Assembly (NCBI RefSeq): GCF_016595795.1
Contig: NZ_JAENHN010000039.1
Coordinates: forward strand, 1 to 64,000
DNA from: Clostridium yunnanense
GTDB taxonomy: Bacteria > Bacillota > Clostridia > Clostridiales > Clostridiaceae
DNA: 64,000 nucleotides
Direction: 5' to 3'
In this document: piece after piece, positions 26,145 to 35,165 of the stretch
How positions within the stretch are numbered: position 1 is the stretch's first letter
Layout of the letters: every line of letters starts with the position of its first letter
The notes under the pieces: generated by a model
Seen by the model: the letters and a program-made list of their open reading frames with translations, nothing else
Told to the model about the DNA's origin: nothing
Databases searched by the model: none
Program-made: the position numbers and the translations under genes

Positions 26145-26885
26145 TTATTTATCATTCTTAAATCCTTGCTTAACCATAGTGTCCTTAACCTTAGGATAAT
26201 AGACAGTTTGATATAAAGAAGACGTTAAGTTACTCCAATTACCTTCCTGCTCTCTTCCTATCTCCTTAAGATATTTTTCCATATATTCATCATACTCATC
26301 TATCTTAGCTTTTAGTACTTCTTTATGGTATCTATCTACATGCTTAAATGTCTCAAATGATAATCTAGGCTTTTGCTTAGATTGATTTTCTGCATAACCT
26401 AGGACCAATCCACATACTGGATAAGTAAACTCAGGTAGTTCCAAAAGCTCTATAACCTCTTCCGGATTTCTTCTTATCCCACCAATAGGAACTACTGATA
26501 GTCCTAATGATTCAGCAGCTATTATAGCTGCTCCCATAGCTATGCCTGCATCAAACACTCCAGCTGCAGTACCTTCAACACTTTCGTGAATAACTTGCTT
26601 TCTTCCATGCTTTTCAGCACCTAAATTAGTTTTATAAAAGTCCATTACAAATACTAAAAATACTGGCGCTTTATCTACATACACTTGATCACCAGTTATT
26701 TCAGAAAGCTTCTTTTTCTTTTTCTTATCCCTAACCACTATAATTGATGTCTGTTGCCCATTAATAGAATTTGGCATAGCCTGAGCAGCTTTAAGTACTT
26801 CATCAACTAATTCTTCTGATATATCCTTATCCAAGTACTGTCTTATTGATCTATGTTGTTTTATTATATTTATAGTTTCGTTCAT
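26145..26885 (-). CDS. NADPH-dependent FMN nitroreductase (NfsA-type)
   Basis: 246 residues, the usual length of the larger NfsA/Frp group. The N-terminal HRSIRQYLDKDI is the FMN-phosphate contact; AMPNSINGQQTSIIVV and the later glycine-rich VPIGGIRRNPEEV complete the flavin site; the C-terminal third (RYHKEVLKAKIDEYDEYM) is the extension typical of this subgroup. It would reduce nitro-compounds, quinones or flavins with NADPH. It is expressed alone, with a terminator behind. Which electron acceptor it serves in the cell is not visible. Confidence 0.88.
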   Translation of the reverse strand: MNETINIIKQHRSIRQYLDKDISEELVDEVLKAAQAMPNSINGQQTSIIVVRDKKKKKKLSEITGDQVYVDKAPVFLVFVMDFYKTNLGAEKHGRKQVIHESVEGTAAGVFDAGIAMGAAIIAAESLGLSVVPIGGIRRNPEEVIELLELPEFTYPVCGLVLGYAENQSKQKPRLSFETFKHVDRYHKEVLKAKIDEYDEYMEKYLKEIGREQEGNWSNLTSSLYQTVYYPKVKDTMVKQGFKNDK

Positions 26886-27055
26886 ATTTACACCTCTACA
26901 GATAATTATTCTTTATTGATATTATATATCAATAAAATTAAATTGTAAACAATCTATTGCATTATTATATTTTGTCAAATCAAAATGTTTATAAGCTAAT
27001 CACCTAGGTGTTATATTTCCGATACTATTTTTGTTCCAAATTTTCTTACCAAAAT

Positions 27056-27104
27056 AGAAATCATGCATATATATGGAGTAGATATCCTTATATGCATGAT
27101 TTCT
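27056..27104 (-). terminator. Terminator behind nrdD
   Basis: A 16-bp stem (27056-27071 with 27089-27104) carries a 17-nt loop and is followed on the minus strand by TATTTTGG. It lies 55 bp past the nrdD stop. Confidence 0.7.
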
Positions 27105-27158
27105 TTATTAATTAAAACTTACAAGTATTCGTTTTTTATGGTCTTTACAGCTAAACGA

Positions 27159-29294
27159 CTATTTTTCTATGAAATAACTATGCTTATGATTTTCAGTATG
27201 AGTAACTCTGTCTTCTCTCTCTTCATACTTTCCTGGACCAAATCTTTCATCAAGACTTAAATATCCTGTAACTCTTGAAACACCTTGTATATCATGACTT
27301 CCACAACGTGTGCATTTTGATTCACCGTTATTTAAATAAGTTCCACAGTTCTTACAATATCTTATGTGGAAATTTATACCTAAATAGCTGATATTAGTAT
27401 TCTTGTATGCATAGTTAAGTATATTCATTATAGCTTCTCCATCAGGAGTTCCGTCAACTTCAAGATATGATATATGTCCACCATTACAAATCTTATGATA
27501 TGGCGCTTCTATCTTTATCTTATCTATTATTGATATTGGATATCCCACCGGCACATGATAACTGTTAGTATAATAATCCTTATCAGTAACCCCTTTAACT
27601 ATTCCAAATATCTTTTGGTCTTGCTTTATGAACTTTCCACTTAATCCTTCTGCTGGAGTAGCATAACAACTCCAATTAAGATGAGTCTCTTCTTTTAGCC
27701 TATCAGTATATTCTCTGATATATGATACTATCTTAATACCTAGTTCTCTTGTAGCTTCATCTTCGCCATGATGCTTTCCAACTAAGGCAATTAAAGTTTC
27801 AGCAAGCCCTATGAACCCTAAAACCCAAGTTCCTTGTTTTAAAATAGGTTCAATATTATCATCTGGACTTAATCCTTCTGATCCTTTCATAAGTCCTTGA
27901 CCTGCTACAAATGGAAGATCTTTAACTCTTAAGTTCTTAAGAACTGAATATCTATGCATTAGGGATTCCTTAGCAAGTTCCATTTTACTTTGTAGTATTT
28001 CGAAGAACTTATCAACATTTCCTTTTGCTTGTAGTCCTATTCTTGGTAGATTTATTGTTGTAGGTGCAATATTACCTCTTCCCTTACAACCATGATCACC
28101 ATTTATATTATTCATAAGATATGTTCTACATCCCATTGTTGCAGGCATATATCCCTTATCATAATACTCTTTATTAAAATCTGCATCTATATTCATAAAT
28201 GTAGGATTCATTCTTTTAGCAGCTACTCTACATGCTAATTCAAAAAGATAGAAATAAGGATCTTCTTTCTCCCTATTCACTCCTTCTTTAACTCTAAAAA
28301 TTATGTTAGGGAATATAGGCTGCTCTCCTTTTCCTAACCCCTTTTCATATTCAAGTAAGAATATCTCACAAACAAGTGCAGCATCTTGATTATAAGGAAT
28401 ACCTAGGTTTATAGATGAGAATGGCACCTGAGAACCTGCACGAGAATGCATTGTATTTAAGTTATATACAACACCTTGCATAGCTTGATGAACTCTTTCT
28501 CTAAGCTTAGAGTCTACAAGCCTTTCAAGCTTCTCTCCCTCTACTCCATATTCCATAAGCTCTTCTTTTATTTCTTGCCTAGTTGGCTCAACAAATATTG
28601 ACATGTCATTATCAAAATCAGGATGCGATTGTCCTCCAAACATATCATTTTGAGTTGACTGAAGTAATATGCAAGAAAGCTCTGCTGCTGTCTCTATTCT
28701 TCTTGGGTTATTTATTGTTCCATACCCAGTGTTAAAACCATTTTCTAATATTTCTTTAGTTGGTATATGTAAACAGTTTGTAGTCAAATTATAGCTATCT
28801 AAATCATGATAATAAACATCACCATTTTCATGAGCTTTTGCCAAATGCTTCGGCATTGAAGCAAGGTTATGCCACTTATTAGATTCCGACGCTATTCTAA
28901 GTAGCTTTGATGAGAAATTATTTCCTACATTTGCATTATCTCTATCTGTTTCAACTCCAATTTTTCCAATTGCTCTCATTAAGTCTGATTTTATTTCTCT
29001 GACTTTAGTTCTCTCATTTCTATAAGTTGAATATGCTTGCGCTATATTCTTAAACCCATTATCACTTAAAGCCTTTTCAACTAAGTTTTGAATTTCTTCT
29101 ACAGTAACATTTGATTTTCCAGACATTTCGATATAATTGATTACCTTTTGAATTGTATCAATTACTTGGCTTTCTTTTAAACTCTGACCAATTTCTTCTG
29201 CTGCTCCCTTAATAGCTTTTCCTATCTTTTGAGCATTGAAGCTAACCCTTCTTCCATCGCGCTTCACAACATCTAGCACATCGACGACCCCCAT
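27159..29294 (-). CDS. nrdD: Anaerobic ribonucleoside-triphosphate reductase
   Basis: Class III reductase making dNTPs without oxygen; needs a glycyl radical made by NrdG. The N-terminal 90 residues are an ATP-cone (VVKRDGRRVSFNAQKIGKAI), the allosteric site. The C-terminus holds the zinc cysteines C647, C650, C661 and C664 and the radical glycine G677 in RVTGYL. The body includes TTNCLHIPT and GRGNIAPTTINLPRIG. The start is doubtful: ATG 29294 has no ribosome binding site, while GTG 29279 has GGGGG 8 nt upstream and begins nearer the conserved VVKRDG. The host nrdG that should serve this enzyme is broken by the island, so activation must come from the island copy or an unseen one. Confidence 0.96.
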   Translation of the reverse strand: MGVVDVLDVVKRDGRRVSFNAQKIGKAIKGAAEEIGQSLKESQVIDTIQKVINYIEMSGKSNVTVEEIQNLVEKALSDNGFKNIAQAYSTYRNERTKVREIKSDLMRAIGKIGVETDRDNANVGNNFSSKLLRIASESNKWHNLASMPKHLAKAHENGDVYYHDLDSYNLTTNCLHIPTKEILENGFNTGYGTINNPRRIETAAELSCILLQSTQNDMFGGQSHPDFDNDMSIFVEPTRQEIKEELMEYGVEGEKLERLVDSKLRERVHQAMQGVVYNLNTMHSRAGSQVPFSSINLGIPYNQDAALVCEIFLLEYEKGLGKGEQPIFPNIIFRVKEGVNREKEDPYFYLFELACRVAAKRMNPTFMNIDADFNKEYYDKGYMPATMGCRTYLMNNINGDHGCKGRGNIAPTTINLPRIGLQAKGNVDKFFEILQSKMELAKESLMHRYSVLKNLRVKDLPFVAGQGLMKGSEGLSPDDNIEPILKQGTWVLGFIGLAETLIALVGKHHGEDEATRELGIKIVSYIREYTDRLKEETHLNWSCYATPAEGLSGKFIKQDQKIFGIVKGVTDKDYYTNSYHVPVGYPISIIDKIKIEAPYHKICNGGHISYLEVDGTPDGEAIMNILNYAYKNTNISYLGINFHIRYCKNCGTYLNNGESKCTRCGSHDIQGVSRVTGYLSLDERFGPGKYEEREDRVTHTENHKHSYFIEK

Positions 29295-29295
29295 T

Positions 29296-29345
29296 ACACT
29301 ATATCTTGTACTGACTTATTATACTTCACTAAAAATTTAAAGGCA
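29296..29345 (-). promoter_or_regulatory. nrdD promoter with NrdR-like box
   Basis: On the minus strand TTGCCT (29345-29340), a 16-nt spacer and TATAAT (29323-29318) form a good promoter. The expected start of transcription touches ACACTATATCTTGTAC (29296-29311), which matches the palindromic NrdR box at 13 of 16 positions. Only one box is clear; NrdR usually uses two. Confidence 0.5.
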
Positions 29346-29587
29346 ATTCTAAATTAAACTTTATCTTAATAATAGCAAAGTATACGTCATTATATCTTCT
29401 ATTTTTAAACTTTTTTACAGTATTTCAAATGTTGACATTAGGAATATTTAAGAAAATACTGGCAAATTAATATTACTATTTTTGATTTTCGTCTAAGTTT
29501 TAATAATATTAATAGGTTGCCGCATATATATTTAAATATAGTGTACAAGCTTATATGCTGAACACATTAACTTGAGGAGGTGAGTTC

Positions 29588-30616
29588 ATGAAAAAAATCA
29601 CTTTTATTATACCTTTATTATTATGTATTTCTATTACTGGTTGCAGTTACACCGACACGAAATCTAGCTCTACTAAACCTTTTAAAAGGGAATCTCCACC
29701 TGTAATTGACATTTCAAGCAATGATACTGTTACAAATAATTGCTGTTACACCGGTGAAGAATTGACCGAAACAGAGAAATCTAATATTCCTTTTATGGCC
29801 ATAATAGAGAATTCAAAAGATGCAAGACCTCAGAGCGGCCTGAGCGAAGCTGATATCGTATTTGAGACTATGGCTGAAGGTGGAATTCCGAGATTTATAG
29901 CATTGTTTCACAAGAAAACACCTAAAGAGATTGGCCCTATAAGAAGTGCTCGTCCTTACTTTTTATCTATTGCTAAAGAATATAAACTACCTTTTGCTCA
30001 TTGTGGCGGAAGCGATGAAGCTTTATCAACTATAAAAACTGACTCTTCTATAAAAAGCATAAATGAAATAGCAAATGGTTCCTATTTTTATAGAGATACT
30101 TCTAAAAAAGCTCCTCATAACCTATATACTTCTGCTGATAATATACGTAAGTATATAACTTCTAAGGATATAAAAGCGGATATAATGTCTAATCTTTCTT
30201 TTGATAATTCATTTTGGAAAAATAAAGACTTAACTAATGCAACTGCAGTAAACCTAAAACTAAATAATTTCTATGTAACTAATTACAAGTTTGTTAATGG
30301 TAAATATGAAAAGTACATGGACGGAGTAAAATCTATAGATAAAAATAATAATTTACCTCTTTCTTTCACTAATATAGTTGTACAACAAACCTCTATAAAA
30401 ATTCAATCTGATAATACACATTTAGATATCGCTATGACAGGGAAAGGTACTGGATACTTATTTTCTAATGGTAAAGTTGAAAAAATCCACTGGTCAAGAA
30501 ATACTTCTGATGCCCAAACTGAACTGACCACTGAAGATGGTAATAAAGTTTATCTAGCAAAAGGTAACACAATATGGCATATAATTGACAACTCTGTCAC
30601 CCCAAAATATAATTAA
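29588..30616 (+). CDS. DUF3048 (YerB-like) lipoprotein
   Basis: 342 residues with a lipoprotein signal: KK, a hydrophobic stretch and the lipobox SITGC, so it is anchored to the outer face of the membrane through Cys19. The following DUF3048 domain shows PFMAIIENSKDARPQSGLSE, IVFETMAEGGIPRFIALFH, GPIRSARPYFLSIA and, in the C-terminal part, NTIWHIIDNS. Relatives such as YerB have no settled function; a link to cell-wall or DNA-associated processes is not proven. GAGGAGGTG precedes the ATG. The gene is monocistronic and divergent from nrdD across a 293-bp gap. Confidence 0.9.
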   Translation: MKKITFIIPLLLCISITGCSYTDTKSSSTKPFKRESPPVIDISSNDTVTNNCCYTGEELTETEKSNIPFMAIIENSKDARPQSGLSEADIVFETMAEGGIPRFIALFHKKTPKEIGPIRSARPYFLSIAKEYKLPFAHCGGSDEALSTIKTDSSIKSINEIANGSYFYRDTSKKAPHNLYTSADNIRKYITSKDIKADIMSNLSFDNSFWKNKDLTNATAVNLKLNNFYVTNYKFVNGKYEKYMDGVKSIDKNNNLPLSFTNIVVQQTSIKIQSDNTHLDIAMTGKGTGYLFSNGKVEKIHWSRNTSDAQTELTTEDGNKVYLAKGNTIWHIIDNSVTPKYN

Positions 30617-30692
30617 AAAAACACAGAGACAGCTCTTTTAATATCTAATTTTTTAGTATGTATCAAAAAAGCTTGACACTTTCCTTTACCGT

Positions 30693-30729
30693 AAAAAAGT
30701 TGACGAATATTTAATTCGTCAACTTTTTT
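30693..30729. terminator. Bidirectional terminator
   Basis: A 16-bp stem (30693-30708 with 30714-30729) with A-run and T-run flanks lies between the convergent lipoprotein and GGDEF genes. Confidence 0.9.
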
Positions 30730-30788
30730 ATTATAAACATAGACACTACTTCCTATTATTTAAAACATAGCTAAATCTATAAAAGCTA

Positions 30789-31901
30789 TTATGTACACTC
30801 CCTCTTGCATTTCTTCTCTCTTTTGTCTTCATACATATTTCTGTCTGCTATGGACAAAATTGCATCTATACTTAAATTATTTATACCATCTATCTGAGCT
30901 AATCCATAACTAAAATCTATATGATTTTTCTCAGTACAGTTTGTTAGTAAATACTCTTTTACTCTCATGATTTTCTCTATAGCTTGCTTCTGTGTACTAT
31001 TTCTAAAAAGTATTACAAATTCATCTCCTGACATTCTGGCATATAGGTCATTGTGATTCAAATTAGTTCGCAAAGCCTCTGACATTATAATAAGTGCCTT
31101 ATCCCCCTCACTATGTCCATAAGTATCGTTTATAAACTTAAAGTCATCTAAGTCTATAAGTGCCACCTGTGATATATGTCTTTTTCTTTGCATCTCAAGA
31201 ATTTCTTTACTGAAATAATCCTTGAAGCTCCTTCTATTATAAAGATTTGTTAATTCATCATGAGTTGCTATATACCTGAGTTGTTCTTGCGAGAGGAAGT
31301 TTTTAAGTGCAAGCTCTAGCTCATGGTTCATGTACTTCATTTTGCTGATATCAGCTTTATTAAACAATGCATCAGGTGAAGTACTATCCAAATTTACTAC
31401 AGCCACAACTTTGTTATCTATATAAATAGGTGAAAATAAAACACTTTTGATACTAGTCCCCTTCTCTAATAATCGAATCTCACTTGAAATGCTGTCATTA
31501 AATAGATCAGCCTCGTCATTAAATGGCATTTTAAGAATACAAATATCTTCTAGTTTATTATACTTATAAAGATACACATCTTCTCTTTTTATTCTCATGT
31601 TCAGTAGATCTTTCGGATACCCTTTAATAGCTCTATAGTGAAAATAATCATCTTCCTCTAACACTAATACACTACCTCTATTAGCTTTATCAATTATAGA
31701 CATTGCTGAATCTAACATAATTTCATACACTAAACTTCTACTATCAGTAGTACTTATCTTTTTACCCATGCTATATATTTCTTTTTTTATTGTCTCTACC
31801 TGCATTATATTATTTTTCAGCTTAATATTTCTTATTATAAGAAATATTATAAAAAATAGTTGAAAAGATAATACTATATATATCAGAAAATCTTTTTTCA
31901 A
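30789..31901 (-). CDS. Membrane-bound GAF-GGDEF diguanylate cyclase
   Basis: About 370 residues. An N-terminal transmembrane helix (LIYIVLSFQLFFIIFLIIR) is followed by a GAF-like sensor (SVLVLEEDDYFHYRAIKGYP to VVNLDSTSPDALF) and a GGDEF domain starting at THDELTNLYNRRSF. The active-site loop reads RMSGDEF, with Ser in place of the first Gly; this variant is usually active. There is no RxxD inhibitory site directly before it (NLNHNDLYARMSGDEF). It would make cyclic di-GMP in response to a signal bound by GAF. The TTG at 31901 is chosen because GGGGTGAAGA precedes it; the longer frame begins with another TTG lacking a site. Confidence 0.88.
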   Translation of the reverse strand: MKKDFLIYIVLSFQLFFIIFLIIRNIKLKNNIMQVETIKKEIYSMGKKISTTDSRSLVYEIMLDSAMSIIDKANRGSVLVLEEDDYFHYRAIKGYPKDLLNMRIKREDVYLYKYNKLEDICILKMPFNDEADLFNDSISSEIRLLEKGTSIKSVLFSPIYIDNKVVAVVNLDSTSPDALFNKADISKMKYMNHELELALKNFLSQEQLRYIATHDELTNLYNRRSFKDYFSKEILEMQRKRHISQVALIDLDDFKFINDTYGHSEGDKALIIMSEALRTNLNHNDLYARMSGDEFVILFRNSTQKQAIEKIMRVKEYLLTNCTEKNHIDFSYGLAQIDGINNLSIDAILSIADRNMYEDKREKKCKRECT

Positions 31902-32087
31902 AATCTTCACCCCAAAAATAAAAAATAGACTCAATGTTAAGTTCTTAAAACTATAATTAGTTCTACGTACAACCTGCTCCTATAATTATAATTAACTTTT
32001 TAATTTTTTTAAACATCTGATTGAATAATTTAATACTTATTCAAAATAATATATATATAAGATTCAAACAAGCAAATTTTTTTCTTC

Positions 32088-32128
32088 AACTATATCAGTA
32101 TTGATATAGTTATCACTTGTGATATAAT
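32088..32128 (+). promoter_or_regulatory. degV-padR promoter covered by two palindromes
   Basis: The -35 is TTGATA (32101-32106), the spacer 16 nt and the -10 TATAAT (32123-32128). AACTATATCA-gtat-TGATATAGTT (32088-32111) covers the -35, and TATCAC-TT-GTGATA (32111-32124) covers the spacer and the first -10 bases. The operon encodes a PadR regulator, so autorepression is the simple reading. Confidence 0.7.
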
Positions 32129-32160
32129 TTAATCATAATAGATTTGAGGAGGAATATACC

Positions 32161-33003
32161 TTGCAAAAAATAGCTTTAATTACTGATAGCGGTTGTGATT
32201 TAGATACTGAGATTTTAAATAAATATAACATTTTTTTCTTACCTTTAAGAGTTATATATAAAGACCATGATTATCTAGACAGGCTAGAGATAAGTCCAGA
32301 AGATGTATATCTATCTCTTGAAAAAGAAGTGCCAAAAACATCACTTCCTGATGGACAATTTATAGAAAACGTTTTGAATCAAATCGAAGCTCAAGGATAT
32401 ACACATGCTATATCTATAAGCATATCATCAGGACTTTCTGGCACTGCGAATAGTTTAAGAATAATAGCTGAAAACCATCCAAATCTAAAAACCTATATAT
32501 TTGATTCTAAAACATTAAGCATGCCTCAAGGCTCCATAGCTTTAGTCGCTGCTGAGATGATAGCATCAGGTAGAAGTTTTGAAGAGATAATTGAATTTTT
32601 ACCAAAGCTTAGAGAAAAAACTGATGGCTACTTTACACTTAACACCTTAGATTATTTGAAAAAAGGTGGAAGAATCGGAAAGGTTTCTGGAACCATAGGA
32701 GAGATGTTAAACATAAAGCCAGTAATCTATATAAATGATGATGGTGTTTATGTCACTCACGCTAAGGCAAGAGGTAGAAAACAAGCTATCGGCAAACTAA
32801 GGGAAATATTAGATGAAAATCTAAGTATCTCTAAATGTAAGGTTTGGGTACTACAAGGTGGCGCATTGGATGAAGCAAAAGCTTTCTTTGAAGTTGTAAA
32901 GGATTTACCAAATATAACTCATATAAGTATATCAAGTATCGGGCCAGCATTAGGGGTACACACCGGACCTGGACTCCTCGGCCTTGCTATACAAAGGGAA
33001 TAG
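32161..33003 (+). CDS. DegV family fatty-acid-binding protein
   Basis: 280 residues starting at TTG with GAGGAGGAA upstream. The DegV fold shows IALITDSGCDLDTEIL at the N-terminus, SLPDGQFIENVL, the ISISSGLSGTANSLR loop that holds the lipid head group, TLDYLKKGGRIGK and the C-terminal ISSIGPALGVHTGPGLLGLA. In Firmicutes such proteins (FakB) carry fatty acids to the kinase FakA for phosphorylation. No fakA is nearby, so it is one of probably several FakB-like carriers. It is co-transcribed with the PadR gene 8 bp downstream. Confidence 0.92.
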   Translation: MQKIALITDSGCDLDTEILNKYNIFFLPLRVIYKDHDYLDRLEISPEDVYLSLEKEVPKTSLPDGQFIENVLNQIEAQGYTHAISISISSGLSGTANSLRIIAENHPNLKTYIFDSKTLSMPQGSIALVAAEMIASGRSFEEIIEFLPKLREKTDGYFTLNTLDYLKKGGRIGKVSGTIGEMLNIKPVIYINDDGVYVTHAKARGRKQAIGKLREILDENLSISKCKVWVLQGGALDEAKAFFEVVKDLPNITHISISSIGPALGVHTGPGLLGLAIQRE

Positions 33004-33011
33004 TTATTATA

Positions 33012-33464
33012 GTGGACGAATTTAAATTTAGTAACATAGAAGATATAAAAGCTGAAGAAAAACGTCTGTATGAGGAATATAAGCAAAAGCTTAATGAACT
33101 AAAAAAAGTTCAAAAAGAAAAAGAGGCCGTAGGACAAGTACTTACTAAAGGCCTTCTTCCAATTTATGTTCTTTATATATTAAGTTTAGGTCCTACAAAT
33201 GGAAATGATATCTCTCATAAAATAGGCGAAAGAACTAATGGTTTATGGGTTCCTAGCACCGGCGGAATATATCCTTTACTAAAAAAGTTTGAAAAAGAAG
33301 ATCTTGTATTAGGCCAATGGGATGATCCCAAGAAAAAATTCATGAAAGTTTACACTCTTACAGATAAAGGTTTCAAAGAGTTTAACAATAGAAAATCTCT
33401 CCTAAAAATTAAAATAGAAGAGGCATTAGATGTCTTTAAGATAATTTATTCTGATTTGTACTAG
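33012..33464 (+). CDS. PadR-family transcriptional regulator
   Basis: 150 residues from GTG. The first 45 residues are a charged coiled-coil-like extension (EEKRLYEEYKQKLNELKKVQ), unusual for PadR, which normally starts directly with the winged helix. The PadR core follows: LPIYVLYILSLGPTNGNDIS, STGGIYPLLKKFEKEDLV (recognition helix and wing) and YTLTDKGFKEF. It lies 8 bp behind degV and probably responds to a fatty-acid or lipid signal and represses the operon through the palindromes at 32088-32124; this is inference. Confidence 0.88.
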   Translation: MDEFKFSNIEDIKAEEKRLYEEYKQKLNELKKVQKEKEAVGQVLTKGLLPIYVLYILSLGPTNGNDISHKIGERTNGLWVPSTGGIYPLLKKFEKEDLVLGQWDDPKKKFMKVYTLTDKGFKEFNNRKSLLKIKIEEALDVFKIIYSDLY

Positions 33465-33617
33465 GAGTATTTAAAGGATTCCTGTATCGAAACTTAATTT
33501 ATACTTGTTGTAAAATCACGTACCTATGAATTTTAGCGTGTATAAATCAATAGTTGAGCTAGGAACTCTATATAATTAGAATATCACCTTTATGTACTGA
33601 TTTTCGTCAAAATATCA

Positions 33618-33648
33618 AAGTAAGGCTTAGATAAGTCTTACTTTTTTT
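33618..33648 (+). terminator. Terminator of the degV-padR operon
   Basis: A 12-bp stem with one G-U pair (33618-33629 with 33632-33643) runs into a T-tract. Confidence 0.8.
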
Positions 33649-33734
33649 CAGTATAAATATTTATTAAAAGCAAAGACTAATGTTTATAAAAAGTAGTTTT
33701 TGATTGTATATAAATTTAGTAAAGAGGTGATATT

Positions 33735-33944
33735 TTGAAAGGAAAAGTTTTAGACATGAACAAAACCGATGCTTTCATATCTTTAGAAGATGGCAGTACT
33801 ATAGATTTAGATGTATCCAGACTCTCTCAAAATGTTAAAGTTGGCGATACAGTTGATATACCTATAACTATGAGAAATTCTGTTGATACAAATTCCTTCT
33901 CTCATGATAAAGCTAACAGCAATAAACAAATTGATTTTTTCTAA
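33735..33944 (+). CDS. Small conserved-looking protein, unknown
   Basis: 69 residues from TTG, with AAAGAGGTGAT upstream. The first 45 residues (KGKVLDMNKTDAFISLEDGS, then VSRLSQNVKVGDTVDI) look like a small beta-barrel of the type found in OB-fold or DUF3006-like proteins, where a short turn follows GD. The tail is polar and probably disordered. No catalytic residues can be named. The promoter of the downstream thiamine unit begins inside its last codons. Confidence 0.65.
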   Translation: MKGKVLDMNKTDAFISLEDGSTIDLDVSRLSQNVKVGDTVDIPITMRNSVDTNSFSHDKANSNKQIDFF

Positions 33945-33959
33945 AATTTGGAGTATAAT
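33931..33959 (+). promoter_or_regulatory. Promoter of the thiamine uptake unit
   Basis: TTGATT (33931-33936), a 17-nt spacer and a perfect TATAAT (33954-33959) stand just before the TPP riboswitch. The -35 lies in the end of the preceding gene. Confidence 0.8.
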
Positions 33960-33972
33960 AATGCTAAATTAA

Positions 33973-34068
33973 AACAGTGTGCTAGGGGTGCCTTAAGGCT
34001 GAGAGATGATATCATTCATTAACCCTCATACCTGATCTGGATAATACCAGCGTAGGAAAGCGTTATTG
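33973..34068 (+). promoter_or_regulatory. TPP (thiamine pyrophosphate) riboswitch
   Basis: The THI-box elements appear in order: AGGGGTGCC, GGCTGAGAG, ACCCTCATACCTGATCTGG, ATAATACCAGCGTAGGAAAGC. These form the pyrimidine- and pyrophosphate-binding helices. Binding of TPP would favour the terminator directly downstream and shut off thiT. Confidence 0.96.
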
Positions 34069-34078
34069 ATAGTATATC

Positions 34079-34111
34079 AACCGTATTCCAGTTCTGGAAT
34101 GCGGTTTTTTT
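34079..34111 (+). terminator. Riboswitch-controlled terminator
   Basis: A 12-bp stem with one G-U pair (34079-34090 with 34095-34106) followed by seven T's. It is the expression platform of the TPP riboswitch. Confidence 0.9.
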
Positions 34112-34150
34112 GCTCTCTTTTCGCTCCTTAATCACTAAAAGGGGGATCTT

Positions 34151-34855
34151 ATGATTAATTACTTTAATCAAATTATTAAAGATTTTTTTGAAGGACTAGC
34201 TAAATTCGGTAGTCTACCAAAAAATGTAGTAGATATCTTTACAAATCCTATGAACGTCATAGCATTATTAGGTTGTGCAGTATTAATAGGAGTTTTTGCA
34301 GCATCAAGAAAAATTAAATTTGACGCAAAACTTATAGCAAGAATTGCTTTAGCACTTGCTCTAGCTACTATTCTACAAGCACTTAAATTATATCACTTTC
34401 CTCAAGGCGGAAGTGTTACTCCTGGAAGTATGATTCCTATAGTACTTATTGGTCTAATATATGGTCCATCTGTTGGACTCCTAACTGGGTTTTTATATGG
34501 TTTAATAAATCTTCTTACTGATCCTTATATTGTTCATCCAGTACAATTATTGTTTGATTATCCTTTAGCATTTACTGCTCTTGGTTTGTCCGGTTTCTTT
34601 AAAAATAGTAAATTGCTAGGTTCAAACACAAAATTGTTAGCATGCATTATTGCAATTTTCGGAAGGTTCATATGCCACTTTATATCCGGAGTTGTATTCT
34701 TTGGTGAATATGCACCCGCTGGTACATCTGTATGGATATATTCTTTAACTGTAAATGGATTGATAATGGGTGCAGAGGCTATCATATGTGTTATAATACT
34801 TTACTTCCTACCGGTTGAAAGACTCGTTAAGCAAGCGTCTCTAAGTTCATATTAG
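34151..34855 (+). CDS. thiT: Thiamine ECF transporter substrate-binding subunit
   Basis: 234 residues with about six transmembrane segments. ThiT features: YHFPQGGSVTPGSMIPIVL, the substrate-side loop and helix; YGPSVGLLTGFLYGLINL; the FICHFISGVVFFGEYAP segment with aromatic residues that stack on thiamine. It needs the shared energising module (EcfA, EcfA', EcfT) encoded elsewhere. GGGGGAT precedes the ATG. The upstream TPP riboswitch confirms the substrate. Compared with the usual 190-200 residues, the N-terminus is about 40 residues longer (an amphipathic helix before the first membrane segment). Confidence 0.96.
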   Translation: MINYFNQIIKDFFEGLAKFGSLPKNVVDIFTNPMNVIALLGCAVLIGVFAASRKIKFDAKLIARIALALALATILQALKLYHFPQGGSVTPGSMIPIVLIGLIYGPSVGLLTGFLYGLINLLTDPYIVHPVQLLFDYPLAFTALGLSGFFKNSKLLGSNTKLLACIIAIFGRFICHFISGVVFFGEYAPAGTSVWIYSLTVNGLIMGAEAIICVIILYFLPVERLVKQASLSSY

Positions 34856-34866
34856 GGGGTATTAAT

Positions 34867-35157
34867 ATGGTTATAGCAGATATAGCAGTAATGCCATTAA
34901 TTCCATGTGTAAGTGAAGATGAAATGTATAAAGTAGTAGATAAGGTCATTGAGTATATAGAACAATCTGGCTTAAGATATGAAGTAGGGGCCATGAGTAC
35001 AACTATTGAAGGCGAGTTTGACAAAGTGTTTGAAGTAGTAAAAAAGGCTCACAAGATACCATTTGACTTAGGAATAGAAAGAGTTGTAACTGTAGTTAGA
35101 TTTGATGAAAAATCCGGCGGTATTTCCATTGACGAAAAGTTGAAAAATCATAGGTAA
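34867..35157 (+). CDS. Thiamine-binding protein, MTH1187/YkoF type
   Basis: 96 residues: ADIAVMPLIPCVSEDEMYKV, VIEYIEQSGLRYEVGAMSTT, IEGEFDKVFEVVKKAH and RVVTVVRFDEKSGG are the pattern of the DUF77 (thiamine_BP) ferredoxin-like fold, which binds thiamine-like molecules in the cytoplasm. It follows thiT by 11 bp under the same riboswitch and ends at a strong terminator, so the two form a thiamine uptake and sequestration unit. Its exact role (buffering or salvage) is unproven. Confidence 0.9.
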   Translation: MVIADIAVMPLIPCVSEDEMYKVVDKVIEYIEQSGLRYEVGAMSTTIEGEFDKVFEVVKKAHKIPFDLGIERVVTVVRFDEKSGGISIDEKLKNHR

Positions 35158-35165
35158 AATAGTAA

